Positions 1 through 4,758 of a stretch of 7,502 nucleotides of DNA are shown in pieces. The stretch is from Methyloprofundus sp. (GTDB taxonomy: Bacteria; Pseudomonadota; Gammaproteobacteria; Methylococcales; Methylomonadaceae): the NCBI GenBank assembly GCA_030619185.1, contig JAUXBW010000112.1:1-7502 (forward strand), given 5' to 3'. The notes beneath the pieces are model-generated. The model made no database searches, was not told the origin of the DNA, and saw nothing but the letters and a program-made list of their open reading frames with translations. A program made the position numbers and the translations under genes. Numbering within the stretch: position 1 is the stretch's first letter; the number at the start of each line of letters is the position of its first letter.

Positions 1-993
1 TACGCACACGTAGACTGCCCAGGTCACGCGGATTATGTGAAAAACATGATTACCGGTGCGGCGCAAATGGATGGAGCCATTTTAGTCTGTGGTGCGACTG
101 ATGGTCCTATGCCACAAACAAGAGAGCATATCCTGTTGTCAAGACAGGTGGGTGTTCCCTATATTGTTGTATTCCTGAATAAAGCAGACTTACTCGCTGA
201 AGATTGCGGCGGCGTAGGAACTGAAGAATACAACGAAATGCTAGAATTAGTTGAAATGGAAATTCGTGAGATTTTAGATCAATACGAATTCCCGGGTGAT
301 GATACGCCAATTATCGTGGGTTCTGCATTAAAAGGACTGGAAGGTGATGATAGTGAATTGGGTGTACCATCAATCATTAAATTAGTTGAAGCACTAGATA
401 CCTATATCCCCGAGCCAGAAAGAGCGACAGAAGGCGCGTTCCTGATGCCGATTGAAGATGTATTCTCAATCTCGGGTCGTGGAACCGTAGTAACAGGGCG
501 TATTGAGCGTGGTGTTATTACTGTGGGCGAAGAAATTGAGATTGTGGGGATCAAAGACACTACAAAAACTACTTGTACGGGTGTTGAGATGTTCCGCAAG
601 CTACTTGATCGTGGAGAAGCTGGCGATAACGTAGGTATCTTGTTGCGAGGAACCAAGCGGGAAGAAGTTGAGCGTGGTCAGGTATTGGCGCATACTGGCT
701 CTATTACTCCGCATACAAGATTTACTTCAGAAATCTATGTGTTATCAAAAGATGAAGGTGGTCGTCACACGCCATTCTTTAATGGATATCGTCCTCAGTT
801 TTACTTCAGAACAACGGATGTAACGGGTGCGGTTGATTTGCCAGAAGGTGTTGAAATGGTAATGCCTGGTGATAACGTATCAGTAGAAGTGACATTGATA
901 GCGCCAATTGCGATGGAAGACGGATTACGTTTTGCGATACGTGAAGGTGGGCGCACGGTTGGTGCGGGTGTTGTTGCAAAAATTATTGAGTAA
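1..993 (+). CDS. tuf: Elongation factor Tu, 5'-truncated by window edge
   Basis: EF-Tu is the cytoplasmic GTPase that carries aminoacyl-tRNA to the ribosomal A site. The frame is open from base 1, so the start lies outside the window; 330 codons and a TAA remain, beginning near E. coli residue 76. Visible landmarks are the G3 motif DCPGH (13-27), the G4 guanine-specificity motif NKAD (178-189), the G5 SAL motif (322-330), then domains 2 and 3 ending in [15 protein letters not shown]. The GTG at 37 is an internal valine, not a start. Compared with E. coli there are about 10 extra residues directly after NKAD (about 196-234) and 2 more before DTYIPEP. Five of 19 arginines use AGA. The last codons overlap a promoter for the next unit. 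I see no hairpin terminator after the gene. Identity is certain; whether this is the only tuf copy cannot be seen. Confidence 0.99.
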   Translation, partial: YAHVDCPGHADYVKNMITGAAQMDGAILVCGATDGPMPQTREHILLSRQVGVPYIVVFLNKADLLAEDCGGVGTEEYNEMLELVEMEIREILDQYEFPGDDTPIIVGSALKGLEGDDSELGVPSIIKLVEALDTYIPEPERATEGAFLMPIEDVFSISGRGTVVTGRIERGVITVGEEIEIVGIKDTTKTTCTGVEMFRKLLDRGEAGDNVGILLRGTKREEVERGQVLAHTGSITPHTRFTSEIYVLSKDEGGRHTPFFNGYRPQFYFRTTDVTGAVDLPEGVEMVMPGDNVSVEVTLIAPIAMEDGLRFAIREGGRTVGAGVVAKIIE

Positions 994-1014
994 TACCTTT
1001 TAATAAAGTATAAT
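986..1014 (+). promoter_or_regulatory. sigma70-type promoter for trpT-secE-nusG
   Basis: TTGAGT (986-991, 4 of 6 to TTGACA) and a perfect TATAAT (1009-1014) are separated by exactly 17 bases. The -35 overlaps the last codon and stop of tuf. Transcription should start near 1021, about 22 bases before tRNA-Trp. The stretch just after the -10 (TGCTCG) is moderately G+C-rich, which would suit growth-rate or stringent control of a tRNA promoter; that last point is inference. Confidence 0.72.
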
Positions 1015-1042
1015 TGCTCGTTGTTTTAAAGTTTATGCGTGT

Positions 1043-1118
1043 AGGTCAGTGGCTCAATTGGTAGAGCAGCGGTCTCCAAAACCGCAGGTTGTGGGTTCGA
1101 GTCCCTCCTGGCCTGCCA
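1043..1118 (+). tRNA. trpT: tRNA-Trp, anticodon CCA
   Basis: A complete 76-nt tRNA folds here. The acceptor stem is AGGTCAG (1043-1049) with CTGGCCT (1108-1114), 7 pairs with one G-U. The D stem is GCTC/GAGC, the anticodon stem GCGGT/ACCGC (1069-1073, 1081-1085) with loop CTCCAAA and anticodon CCA at 1076-1078. The T loop is TTCGAGT. The discriminator is G1115 and the CCA end is encoded (1116-1118). The T stem GTGGG/CCCTC (1091-1095, 1103-1107) has a U-U mismatch at its second pair (positions 50-64 in standard numbering). The gene lies between tuf and secE, as in many gammaproteobacteria, and must be processed from a transcript that probably also carries secE and nusG. Confidence 0.98.
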
Positions 1119-1171
1119 ACTCGCATTAAACATTATTTAAATTCAAGAAGTTCTCAAATAAAATCCATCAA

Positions 1172-1540
1172 ATGAATACTCAGGCAAAGGAAGCTACATC
1201 TAGTATAGATGTACTTAAATATATTTTGTCTCTTGTGCTGATTAGTGCAGGTGTGGTTGCTTTTTACCAATTCTCTGAATACTCACAGTTGTATAGAGTT
1301 TTAGGTATGGTTGCTGTTGTTATTGTCTCATTGGTGATAATGATGTCAACGGCAGTAGGTCAAGATTCATGGGTTTTTGCTCAAGAAGCTAGGCAGGAAG
1401 TGAGAAAAGTAGTCTGGCCTTCGCGCTCGGAAACTATGCAAACAACTTTAATGGTTTTTGCCATGGTTATCATTGTTGGTTTCATTATATGGCTACTAGA
1501 TACATTCCTGTTCTGGGCAATTACATCTCTGACAGCTTAA
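1172..1540 (+). CDS. secE: Preprotein translocase subunit SecE
   Basis: SecE is the small inner-membrane subunit that clamps SecY in the SecYEG protein-export channel. The 122-residue product is the three-helix proteobacterial form (E. coli 127). Membrane segments are about residues 15-34, 41-60 and 93-115. The conserved cytoplasmic amphipathic region before helix 3 is present, with EARQEVRKVVWPSRSET at 72-88 (family signature RKVxWPSRxET). The ATG at 1172 is the only plausible start: the upstream in-frame codons back to the TAA at 1127 contain no other initiator. No convincing Shine-Dalgarno sits before it; the nearest purine run, AAGAAG at 1145-1150, is 21 bases away. It is followed by nusG after 12 bases, and no separate promoter or terminator is visible between tRNA-Trp and this gene, so co-transcription is likely. 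Confidence 0.97.
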   Translation: MNTQAKEATSSIDVLKYILSLVLISAGVVAFYQFSEYSQLYRVLGMVAVVIVSLVIMMSTAVGQDSWVFAQEARQEVRKVVWPSRSETMQTTLMVFAMVIIVGFIIWLLDTFLFWAITSLTA

Positions 1541-1552
1541 AGAGGTTTAAGG

Positions 1553-2086
1553 ATGGCAATTCGTTGGTATGTTGTTCATGCATATTCAAATTATGAAAAG
1601 AAAGTAAAGCAGTCTCTAGAAGAGAAAATCGAAAGAGAGGGCTTGGGCGAATACTTTGGAAAAATACTTGTGCCGACTGAAGAAGTTGTTGAAATGCGCA
1701 TGGGTCAGCAAAGGAAAAGCGAGAGAAAATTCTTCCCCGGTTATGTGCTAGTGCAGATGGAGCTTACTGATGAAACGTGGCATTTGGTGAAAGACGAGCC
1801 AAGAGTCCTCGGTTTTATTGGCGGTACTTCAGAGCGGCCTGCGCCTATTTCAGAGCAGGAAGCAGACAGGATTTTAAATAGAGTTGAAGAAGGTGTTAAT
1901 AAACCAAGGCCTAAGGTTCTATTTGAAGTGGGTGAGGTTGTGCGTGTTAACGATGGTCCGTTTAAAGACTTTAACGGTGAAATCGAAGAAATTAATTACG
2001 AAAAAAATAAATTACGTATCTCTGTTTTAATTTTTGGTAGATCTACTTCTGTCGAGCTAGGATTTAATGAAGTAGAAAAAAGTTAA
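1553..2086 (+). CDS. nusG: Transcription elongation/termination factor NusG
   Basis: NusG binds elongating RNA polymerase through its N-terminal domain and either Rho or ribosomal protein S10 through its C-terminal KOW domain, linking transcription with termination and translation. The product has 177 residues (E. coli 181). The NGN domain covers about 1-117 and starts with [28 protein letters not shown] (54-69) and PRVLGFIGG (83-91) are typical. The KOW domain covers about 124-177, with [19 protein letters not shown] at 124-142 and the IFGR segment at 160-163, whose phenylalanine matches the E. coli Rho/S10 contact F165. AGAGG at 1541-1545 lies 7 bases before the ATG. The gene directly follows secE, the usual pairing, and an intrinsic terminator comes 31 bases after its stop. 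Confidence 0.99.
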   Translation: MAIRWYVVHAYSNYEKKVKQSLEEKIEREGLGEYFGKILVPTEEVVEMRMGQQRKSERKFFPGYVLVQMELTDETWHLVKDEPRVLGFIGGTSERPAPISEQEADRILNRVEEGVNKPRPKVLFEVGEVVRVNDGPFKDFNGEIEEINYEKNKLRISVLIFGRSTSVELGFNEVEKS

Positions 2087-2117
2087 ACAGCACAAAAATA
2101 GCTAAGATTAATAACGG

Positions 2118-2143
2118 TCCTCATCGGAAGATGGGGATTTTTT
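2118..2143 (+). terminator. Intrinsic terminator after nusG
   Basis: TCCTCATC (2118-2125) pairs with GATGGGGA (2130-2137) over 8 bp, with one G-U wobble at 2121-2134. The stem is closed by a GGAA tetraloop (GNRA class) and followed at once by six T residues (2138-2143). This is a textbook Rho-independent terminator for the trpT-secE-nusG unit. Only 46 bases separate it from the rplK start and no promoter is apparent there, so it may be leaky or act as an attenuator for rplKA. Confidence 0.85.
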
Positions 2144-2148
2144 ATCTA

Positions 2149-2175
2149 TGGGGAGCTGAAAAGCGCTACTACCCA
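2149..2175 (+). promoter_or_regulatory. Probable L1-binding operator in the rplK leader mRNA
   Basis: TGGG (2149-2152) pairs with CCCA (2172-2175). An inner GCT (2155-2157) pairs with AGC (2162-2164) around a GAAA tetraloop. Between the two helices lies an asymmetric internal loop, GA on one side and GCTACTA on the other. The arrangement TGGGGAGCT...AGC...TACCCA resembles the L1 site of 23S rRNA (GUGGGAGGCU...AGCC...AUACCAC in E. coli, from memory). In E. coli L1 represses rplKA by binding such a mimic. It ends 14 bases before the rplK ATG, close to the AGGAG at 2179-2183, so bound L1 could block ribosome loading. Sequence and position fit; binding is inferred. Confidence 0.62.
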
Positions 2176-2189
2176 ATCAGGAGTATAAA

Positions 2190-2621
2190 ATGGCTAAAGA
2201 AGTCACAGCATATATCAAGCTGCAAGTAAAAGCAGGCGAAGCAAATCCAAGTCCACCTGTTGGTCCGGCTCTAGGTCAACATGGTGTCAATATTATGGAG
2301 TTTTGTAAAGCATTTAATGCAAAAACTTCAGATGTAGAAAAAGGCCTACCCATTCCAGTCGTCATTTCTGTCTACAGTGATAGAAGTTTTACCTTTATTA
2401 CTAAAACACCACCCGCGTCAATTTTATTGAAAAAAGCGGCCGGCATCACTTCGGGTAGTAGTAATCCAAACACGATTAAAGTGGGCACAGTTACCCGTGC
2501 GCAACTTGAAGAGATTGCAACGACTAAAATGGAAGATCTGAATGCAACAAATATGGATTCAGCTGTGAAAATTATTGCAGGCAGTGCGCGCAGCATGGGC
2601 CTTGATGTGGAAGGTTTATAA
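2190..2621 (+). CDS. rplK: 50S ribosomal protein L11
   Basis: L11 (uL11) binds the GTPase-associated region of 23S rRNA with L10-L7/L12, takes part in EF-Tu and EF-G function, and is needed for RelA sensing of uncharged tRNA. The product has 143 residues (E. coli 142). The N-terminal domain, about 1-72, contains the proline-rich [16 protein letters not shown] (20-35), the surface where thiostrepton-type antibiotics bind. The C-terminal rRNA-binding domain, about 76-143, contains [10 protein letters not shown] and ends in [15 protein letters not shown] (2179-2183) sits 6 bases before the ATG. The TAA stop shares its last A with the rplA start (TAATG), which usually means translational coupling, so repression at the upstream L1 operator would affect both genes. 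Confidence 0.99.
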   Translation: MAKEVTAYIKLQVKAGEANPSPPVGPALGQHGVNIMEFCKAFNAKTSDVEKGLPIPVVISVYSDRSFTFITKTPPASILLKKAAGITSGSSNPNTIKVGTVTRAQLEEIATTKMEDLNATNMDSAVKIIAGSARSMGLDVEGL

Positions 2622-3319
2622 TGGCTAAGCTATCGAAAAGAGCAAAAATTGCTAATGAAAAAGTAGATTCTGAACGTCAATACCCTTTTGCTGAGGCGGT
2701 TGCTGTTTTAAAAGAACTTGCTACGAGAAAATTCTCTGAGTCTGTTGATGTGAGTATTAATTTGGGTATTGATGCTAGAAAATCGGATCAAAATGTTCGC
2801 GGGGCAACTTTATTGCCCAAAGGTTCTGGTAAAACAGTCAGAGTGGCTGTTTTTACACAGGGACCTAATGCGGATGCTGCAAAAGAGGCGGGTGCTGATA
2901 TTGTAGGTATGGATGATCTGGCTGCTGACGTTAAAAAAGGTCAAATGGATTTTGATGTTGTCATTGCTTCGCCTGATGCAATGCGTGTTGTGGGTCAACT
3001 AGGGCAAGTATTAGGTCCGCGAGGCCTGATGCCAAACCCTAAAGTAGGTACCGTTACACCGGATGTTGCAACTGCAGTAAAAAATGCAAAAGCGGGTCAG
3101 GCGCGTTATCGTACTGATAAAGCGGGTATCGTGCATAGTTCAATCGGCAAGATTGAATTTAGTGCGGATGATATCAAAGAAAACCTGGAAGCATTGATTG
3201 CAGATCTAGTCAAAGCGAAGCCTAGTGCAGCAAAAGGTGTTTATTTAAAGAAAATTAGCCTGTCAACAACGATGGGCCCAGGTGTTACTTTAGATCAATC
3301 TAGTATTGAAATTAAATAG
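2621..3319 (+). CDS. rplA: 50S ribosomal protein L1
   Basis: L1 (uL1) forms the mobile stalk beside the E site that helps release deacylated tRNA, and it is the expected repressor of its own operon. The product has 232 residues (E. coli 234). Domain I consists of about 1-67 plus 160-232 and binds rRNA; domain II is about 68-159. The L1 signature [15 protein letters not shown] is at 132-146, and [10 protein letters not shown] (216-225) closes domain I. The start overlaps the rplK stop by one base. GGAAGG (2609-2614) inside the rplK end lies 6 bases before the ATG. A TAG stop is followed by the 316-base leader region of rplJ. No odd residues or frame breaks are visible. Confidence 0.99.
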   Translation: MAKLSKRAKIANEKVDSERQYPFAEAVAVLKELATRKFSESVDVSINLGIDARKSDQNVRGATLLPKGSGKTVRVAVFTQGPNADAAKEAGADIVGMDDLAADVKKGQMDFDVVIASPDAMRVVGQLGQVLGPRGLMPNPKVGTVTPDVATAVKNAKAGQARYRTDKAGIVHSSIGKIEFSADDIKENLEALIADLVKAKPSAAKGVYLKKISLSTTMGPGVTLDQSSIEIK

Positions 3320-3340
3320 TTAGGTAACACGCATACACGC

Positions 3341-3372
3341 CAGCACACTTTACTTGTGTTTTGGTGTGCCTG
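3341..3372 (+). other. Inverted repeat after rplA, weak hairpin
   Basis: GCACAC (3343-3348) pairs with GTGTGC (3364-3369); CA/TG can extend it to 3341 and 3372 across one bulged C. The loop is 15 bases and contains a competing GTGT that could pair with ACAC at 3345-3348. It lies 21 bases after the rplA stop. The following bases, CTTTATT, are too poor in T for a convincing terminator. It could stabilise the rplA mRNA end or serve as a processing site; no function is shown. Confidence 0.35.
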
Positions 3373-3393
3373 CTTTATTGTGAAAACAAAAAT

Positions 3394-3422
3394 CTGGCTG
3401 GCTGTATTGCGCGTTATATAAC
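3394..3422 (+). promoter_or_regulatory. Possible promoter for rplJL-rpoB
   Basis: TATAAC (3417-3422, 5 of 6 to TATAAT) is preceded at a 17-base spacing by CTGGCT (3394-3399, 3 of 6 to TTGACA). E. coli has its L10 promoter in this same rplA-rplJ gap, which supports the position. The predicted start near 3429 falls at the foot of a hairpin (TTGTGT 3429-3434 with ACACAA 3445-3450), so the transcript would begin with a 5' stem. The weak -35 keeps this tentative. Confidence 0.4.
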
Positions 3423-3427
3423 ATTAC

Positions 3428-3451
3428 TTTGTGTCGCTGTCGCTACACAAG
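3428..3451 (+). other. Hairpin at the predicted 5' end of the rplJ leader
   Basis: TTGTGT (3429-3434) pairs perfectly with ACACAA (3445-3450), and T3428-G3451 can add a wobble. Inside, after a C-U mismatch, GC (3436-3437) pairs with GC (3442-3443) around TGTC. No T run follows, so it is not a terminator. If transcription starts near 3429 this stem would cap the mRNA 5' end and could slow its decay; that is inference. Confidence 0.4.
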
Positions 3452-3494
3452 AGAGTATGAAATTTTTGGTTGCCAGTGCGTGGTAATCATCAAA

Positions 3495-3600
3495 GACCGT
3501 AGGTGCTTAGGCTTAAAATAACAACCTACGTAGATGGGGATTGATGCTGGGAAACTGGTGATAGACCCGTTGGGTGCATCTCGCAAGAGGTGTGGTATAT
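3495..3600 (+). promoter_or_regulatory. L10 leader: autoregulatory mRNA region for rplJL
   Basis: In many bacteria the L10-(L7/L12) complex binds a structured leader of rplJ mRNA and represses translation. Here CGTAGGT (3498-3504) pairs perfectly with ACCTACG (3524-3530), followed by TAGATGGGG. A second element, TGATGCTGG (3542-3550), GAAA, CTGGTGA (3555-3561), can fold into a wobble-rich stem flanked by TGA on both strands, which resembles the tandem G-A core of a kink-turn, the kind of motif L10 recognises. A third hairpin is CATCTC (3577-3582) with GAGGTG (3587-3592) closed by GCAA. The position before rplJ and the CGTAGGT...ACCTACGtAGATGG pattern support the call; exact folding and limits are uncertain. 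Confidence 0.65.
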
Positions 3601-3604
3601 AAAC

Positions 3605-3618
3605 CTGATGAAAATCAG
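3605..3618 (+). promoter_or_regulatory. Small GAAA-capped hairpin just before the rplJ ribosome site
   Basis: CTGAT (3605-3609) pairs with ATCAG (3614-3618) around a GAAA tetraloop. It ends 7 bases before the GGAG (3626-3629) that serves the rplJ GTG start. It may help present or hide the ribosome binding site as part of the L10 leader switch. The fold is clear; the role is inferred. Confidence 0.45.
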
Positions 3619-3635
3619 TAAAAACGGAGAAAATT

Positions 3636-4208
3636 GTGGCCTTAGCATTAGATGGCAAAAAAGCTGTTGTAGAGGAGCTTGCTCCCTATGCCGCTAAAGC
3701 GCATTCTGCTGTTGCAGCTGAATATCGTGGACTGACGGTAGCGGAGTTAACTTCACTACGTACAGTTGCAAGAGAAACAGGTGTTTATTTGCGTGTCGTT
3801 AAAAATACATTGGCTAGACGTGCAGTTGCCGGAACTCCTTTTGAATGTATGCAGGATAAAATGGTCGGTCCATTAATTCTTGCATTTTCAATGGAAGATC
3901 CGGGTTCAGCTGGACGTTTAATCAAAGATTTTGCAAAAACAAACGATAAGTTAATAGCAAAAATTGTTTCTATAGACGGTGAAGCTTATGACGGATCAGA
4001 ATTAGCTCGTTTGGCTAGCTTGCCTACACGCGATCAAGGTATCAGCCTGATTATGGCGTTGATGTTAGCTTCTGTAGAAAAACTAGCACGTACTTTATTG
4101 GCTCTAAAAGAGCAGCGTGATAGTGGTGCAGCGGAACCAGCAACTAGCGATAGCGAAGTAAGTACAGAAGCTGAAAGTGGCACAGACGTAGAAGCTACTG
4201 AAGATTAA
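3636..4208 (+). CDS. rplJ: 50S ribosomal protein L10, with acidic C-terminal tail
   Basis: L10 (uL10) anchors the L7/L12 dimers to the base of the ribosomal stalk and, bound to them, represses its own mRNA. The product begins MALALDGKKAVVEELA, matching the family N-terminus, so the GTG at 3636 is the right start; GGAG (3626-3629) lies 6 bases upstream. Typical segments are RVVKNTLARRAVAGTPFE (about 53-70) and a C-terminal helix, KLARTLLALKEQ, that carries L7/L12. The protein has 190 residues against 165 in E. coli. The extra roughly 25 residues (from about 4134) contain nine acidic and no basic residues and are rich in Ser, Thr, Ala and Glu, so the tail is probably disordered. rplL follows after 46 bases. 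Family identity is certain; the tail's purpose is unknown. Confidence 0.98.
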   Translation: MALALDGKKAVVEELAPYAAKAHSAVAAEYRGLTVAELTSLRTVARETGVYLRVVKNTLARRAVAGTPFECMQDKMVGPLILAFSMEDPGSAGRLIKDFAKTNDKLIAKIVSIDGEAYDGSELARLASLPTRDQGISLIMALMLASVEKLARTLLALKEQRDSGAAEPATSDSEVSTEAESGTDVEATED

Positions 4209-4254
4209 GCTTTTATAAGCAGTTTAACAACCAATTATTTTAGAGGAATATAAA

Positions 4255-4626
4255 ATGGCTATCTCACAAGAAGATATCTTGGAAGCAGTATCTAATATGA
4301 CTGTTATGGAAATTGTTGATTTAATATCAGCGATGGAAGAAAAATTTGGCGTTTCTGCAGCTGCAGTTGCAGCAGCTCCTGCAGCAGGTGGTGATGCAGC
4401 CGCAGCAGAAGAGCAAACTGAGTTTGATGTGGTAATGGAGTCTTTTGGTGCTAATAAAGTTTCTGCTATTAAAGCAGTACGTGGTATCACTGGGTTAGGC
4501 TTAAAAGAAGCTAAAGCAACAGTTGAAGGCTGTCCTGTCACAGTAAAAGAAGGCGTAAGCAAAGCAGAAGCTGAAGAAGTAAAAGCGACTTTAGAAGCAG
4601 CTGGTGCGACTGTCGAAATTAAATAA
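4255..4626 (+). CDS. rplL: 50S ribosomal protein L7/L12
   Basis: L7/L12 (bL12) forms the flexible ribosomal stalk, present as several dimers, that recruits EF-Tu, EF-G, IF2 and RF3. The product has 123 residues (E. coli 121). The N-terminal dimerisation domain, about 1-33, includes [12 protein letters not shown]. The hinge, about 34-54, is rich in Ala with a Gly pair. The C-terminal domain, about 56-123, has [19 protein letters not shown], the surface that contacts GTPase factors. A cysteine occupies the VEGCP position, where E. coli has VESAP. AGAGGA (4242-4247) is 7 bases before the ATG, a strong site that suits the multi-copy need for this protein. A terminator-like hairpin follows before rpoB. 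Confidence 0.99.
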   Translation: MAISQEDILEAVSNMTVMEIVDLISAMEEKFGVSAAAVAAAPAAGGDAAAAEEQTEFDVVMESFGANKVSAIKAVRGITGLGLKEAKATVEGCPVTVKEGVSKAEAEEVKATLEAAGATVEIK

Positions 4627-4641
4627 TTTTGACGAAATATC

Positions 4642-4659
4642 ATAGGCAGCAATGCCTGT
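4642..4659 (+). other. GCAA-capped hairpin after rplL
   Basis: AGGCA (4644-4648) pairs with TGCCT (4653-4657) around a GCAA tetraloop; a U-G and an A-T pair extend it to 4642-4659. It stands 15 bases after the rplL stop and just upstream of the larger terminator-like stem. No T run follows, so it is more likely a processing or stability element of the rplL mRNA 3' end. E. coli has RNase III processing in this gap, but this stem is short for that enzyme. Confidence 0.5.
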
Positions 4660-4665
4660 AATATG

Positions 4666-4699
4666 GGCTGGTGATTACACAAGTAGTCACCGGCCTTTT
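4666..4699 (+). terminator. Terminator/attenuator between rplL and rpoB
   Basis: GGCTGGTGATTAC (4666-4678) pairs with GTAGTCACCGGCC (4683-4695) over 13 bp with two G-U wobbles and no mismatch. The loop is ACAA, and TTTT follows (4696-4699). The stem is very stable but the T run is short, as expected for a partial terminator. E. coli has an attenuator at this place that lets only part of the rplJL transcripts continue into rpoBC. No convincing promoter lies between it and rpoB, so rpoB expression probably depends on read-through. Confidence 0.75.
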
Positions 4700-4758
4700 A
4701 CTGTTTATACCGCTACAAATTCAGAAACCCTACTCTTGACTAAGGATAAGGAAGTAAT

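Noticed and set aside
1136..1164. TAAAAT (1159-1164) as a -10 box for secE
   Set aside because: No -35 at the right spacing, and the start would fall on or after the secE ATG.
2087..2117. A promoter for rplK upstream of the nusG terminator
   Set aside because: TAAGAT (2103-2108) and similar boxes have no matching -35 at 15-19 bases, and any transcript would have to pass the terminator. It cannot be supported from sequence alone.
3341..3380. Intrinsic terminator after rplA
   Set aside because: The stem has a 15-base loop with competing pairing and is not followed by a T run, so it is listed only as a weak hairpin.
3443..3658. 71-codon minus-strand frame in the rplA-rplJ gap
   Set aside because: It overlaps the L10 leader and the rplJ start, and no homology or start signal is recognisable; the conserved RNA structure explains the region better.
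4224..4682. 152-codon open frame on the minus strand opposite rplL
   Set aside because: It lies antisense across a certain rplL gene, is rich in Ala, Ser and Thr because it mirrors the Ala-rich hinge, and has no family features or ribosome site.
4736..4741. TTGACT as a -35 for rpoB
   Set aside because: A -10 would have to lie inside the rpoB start codon region, and none is there.
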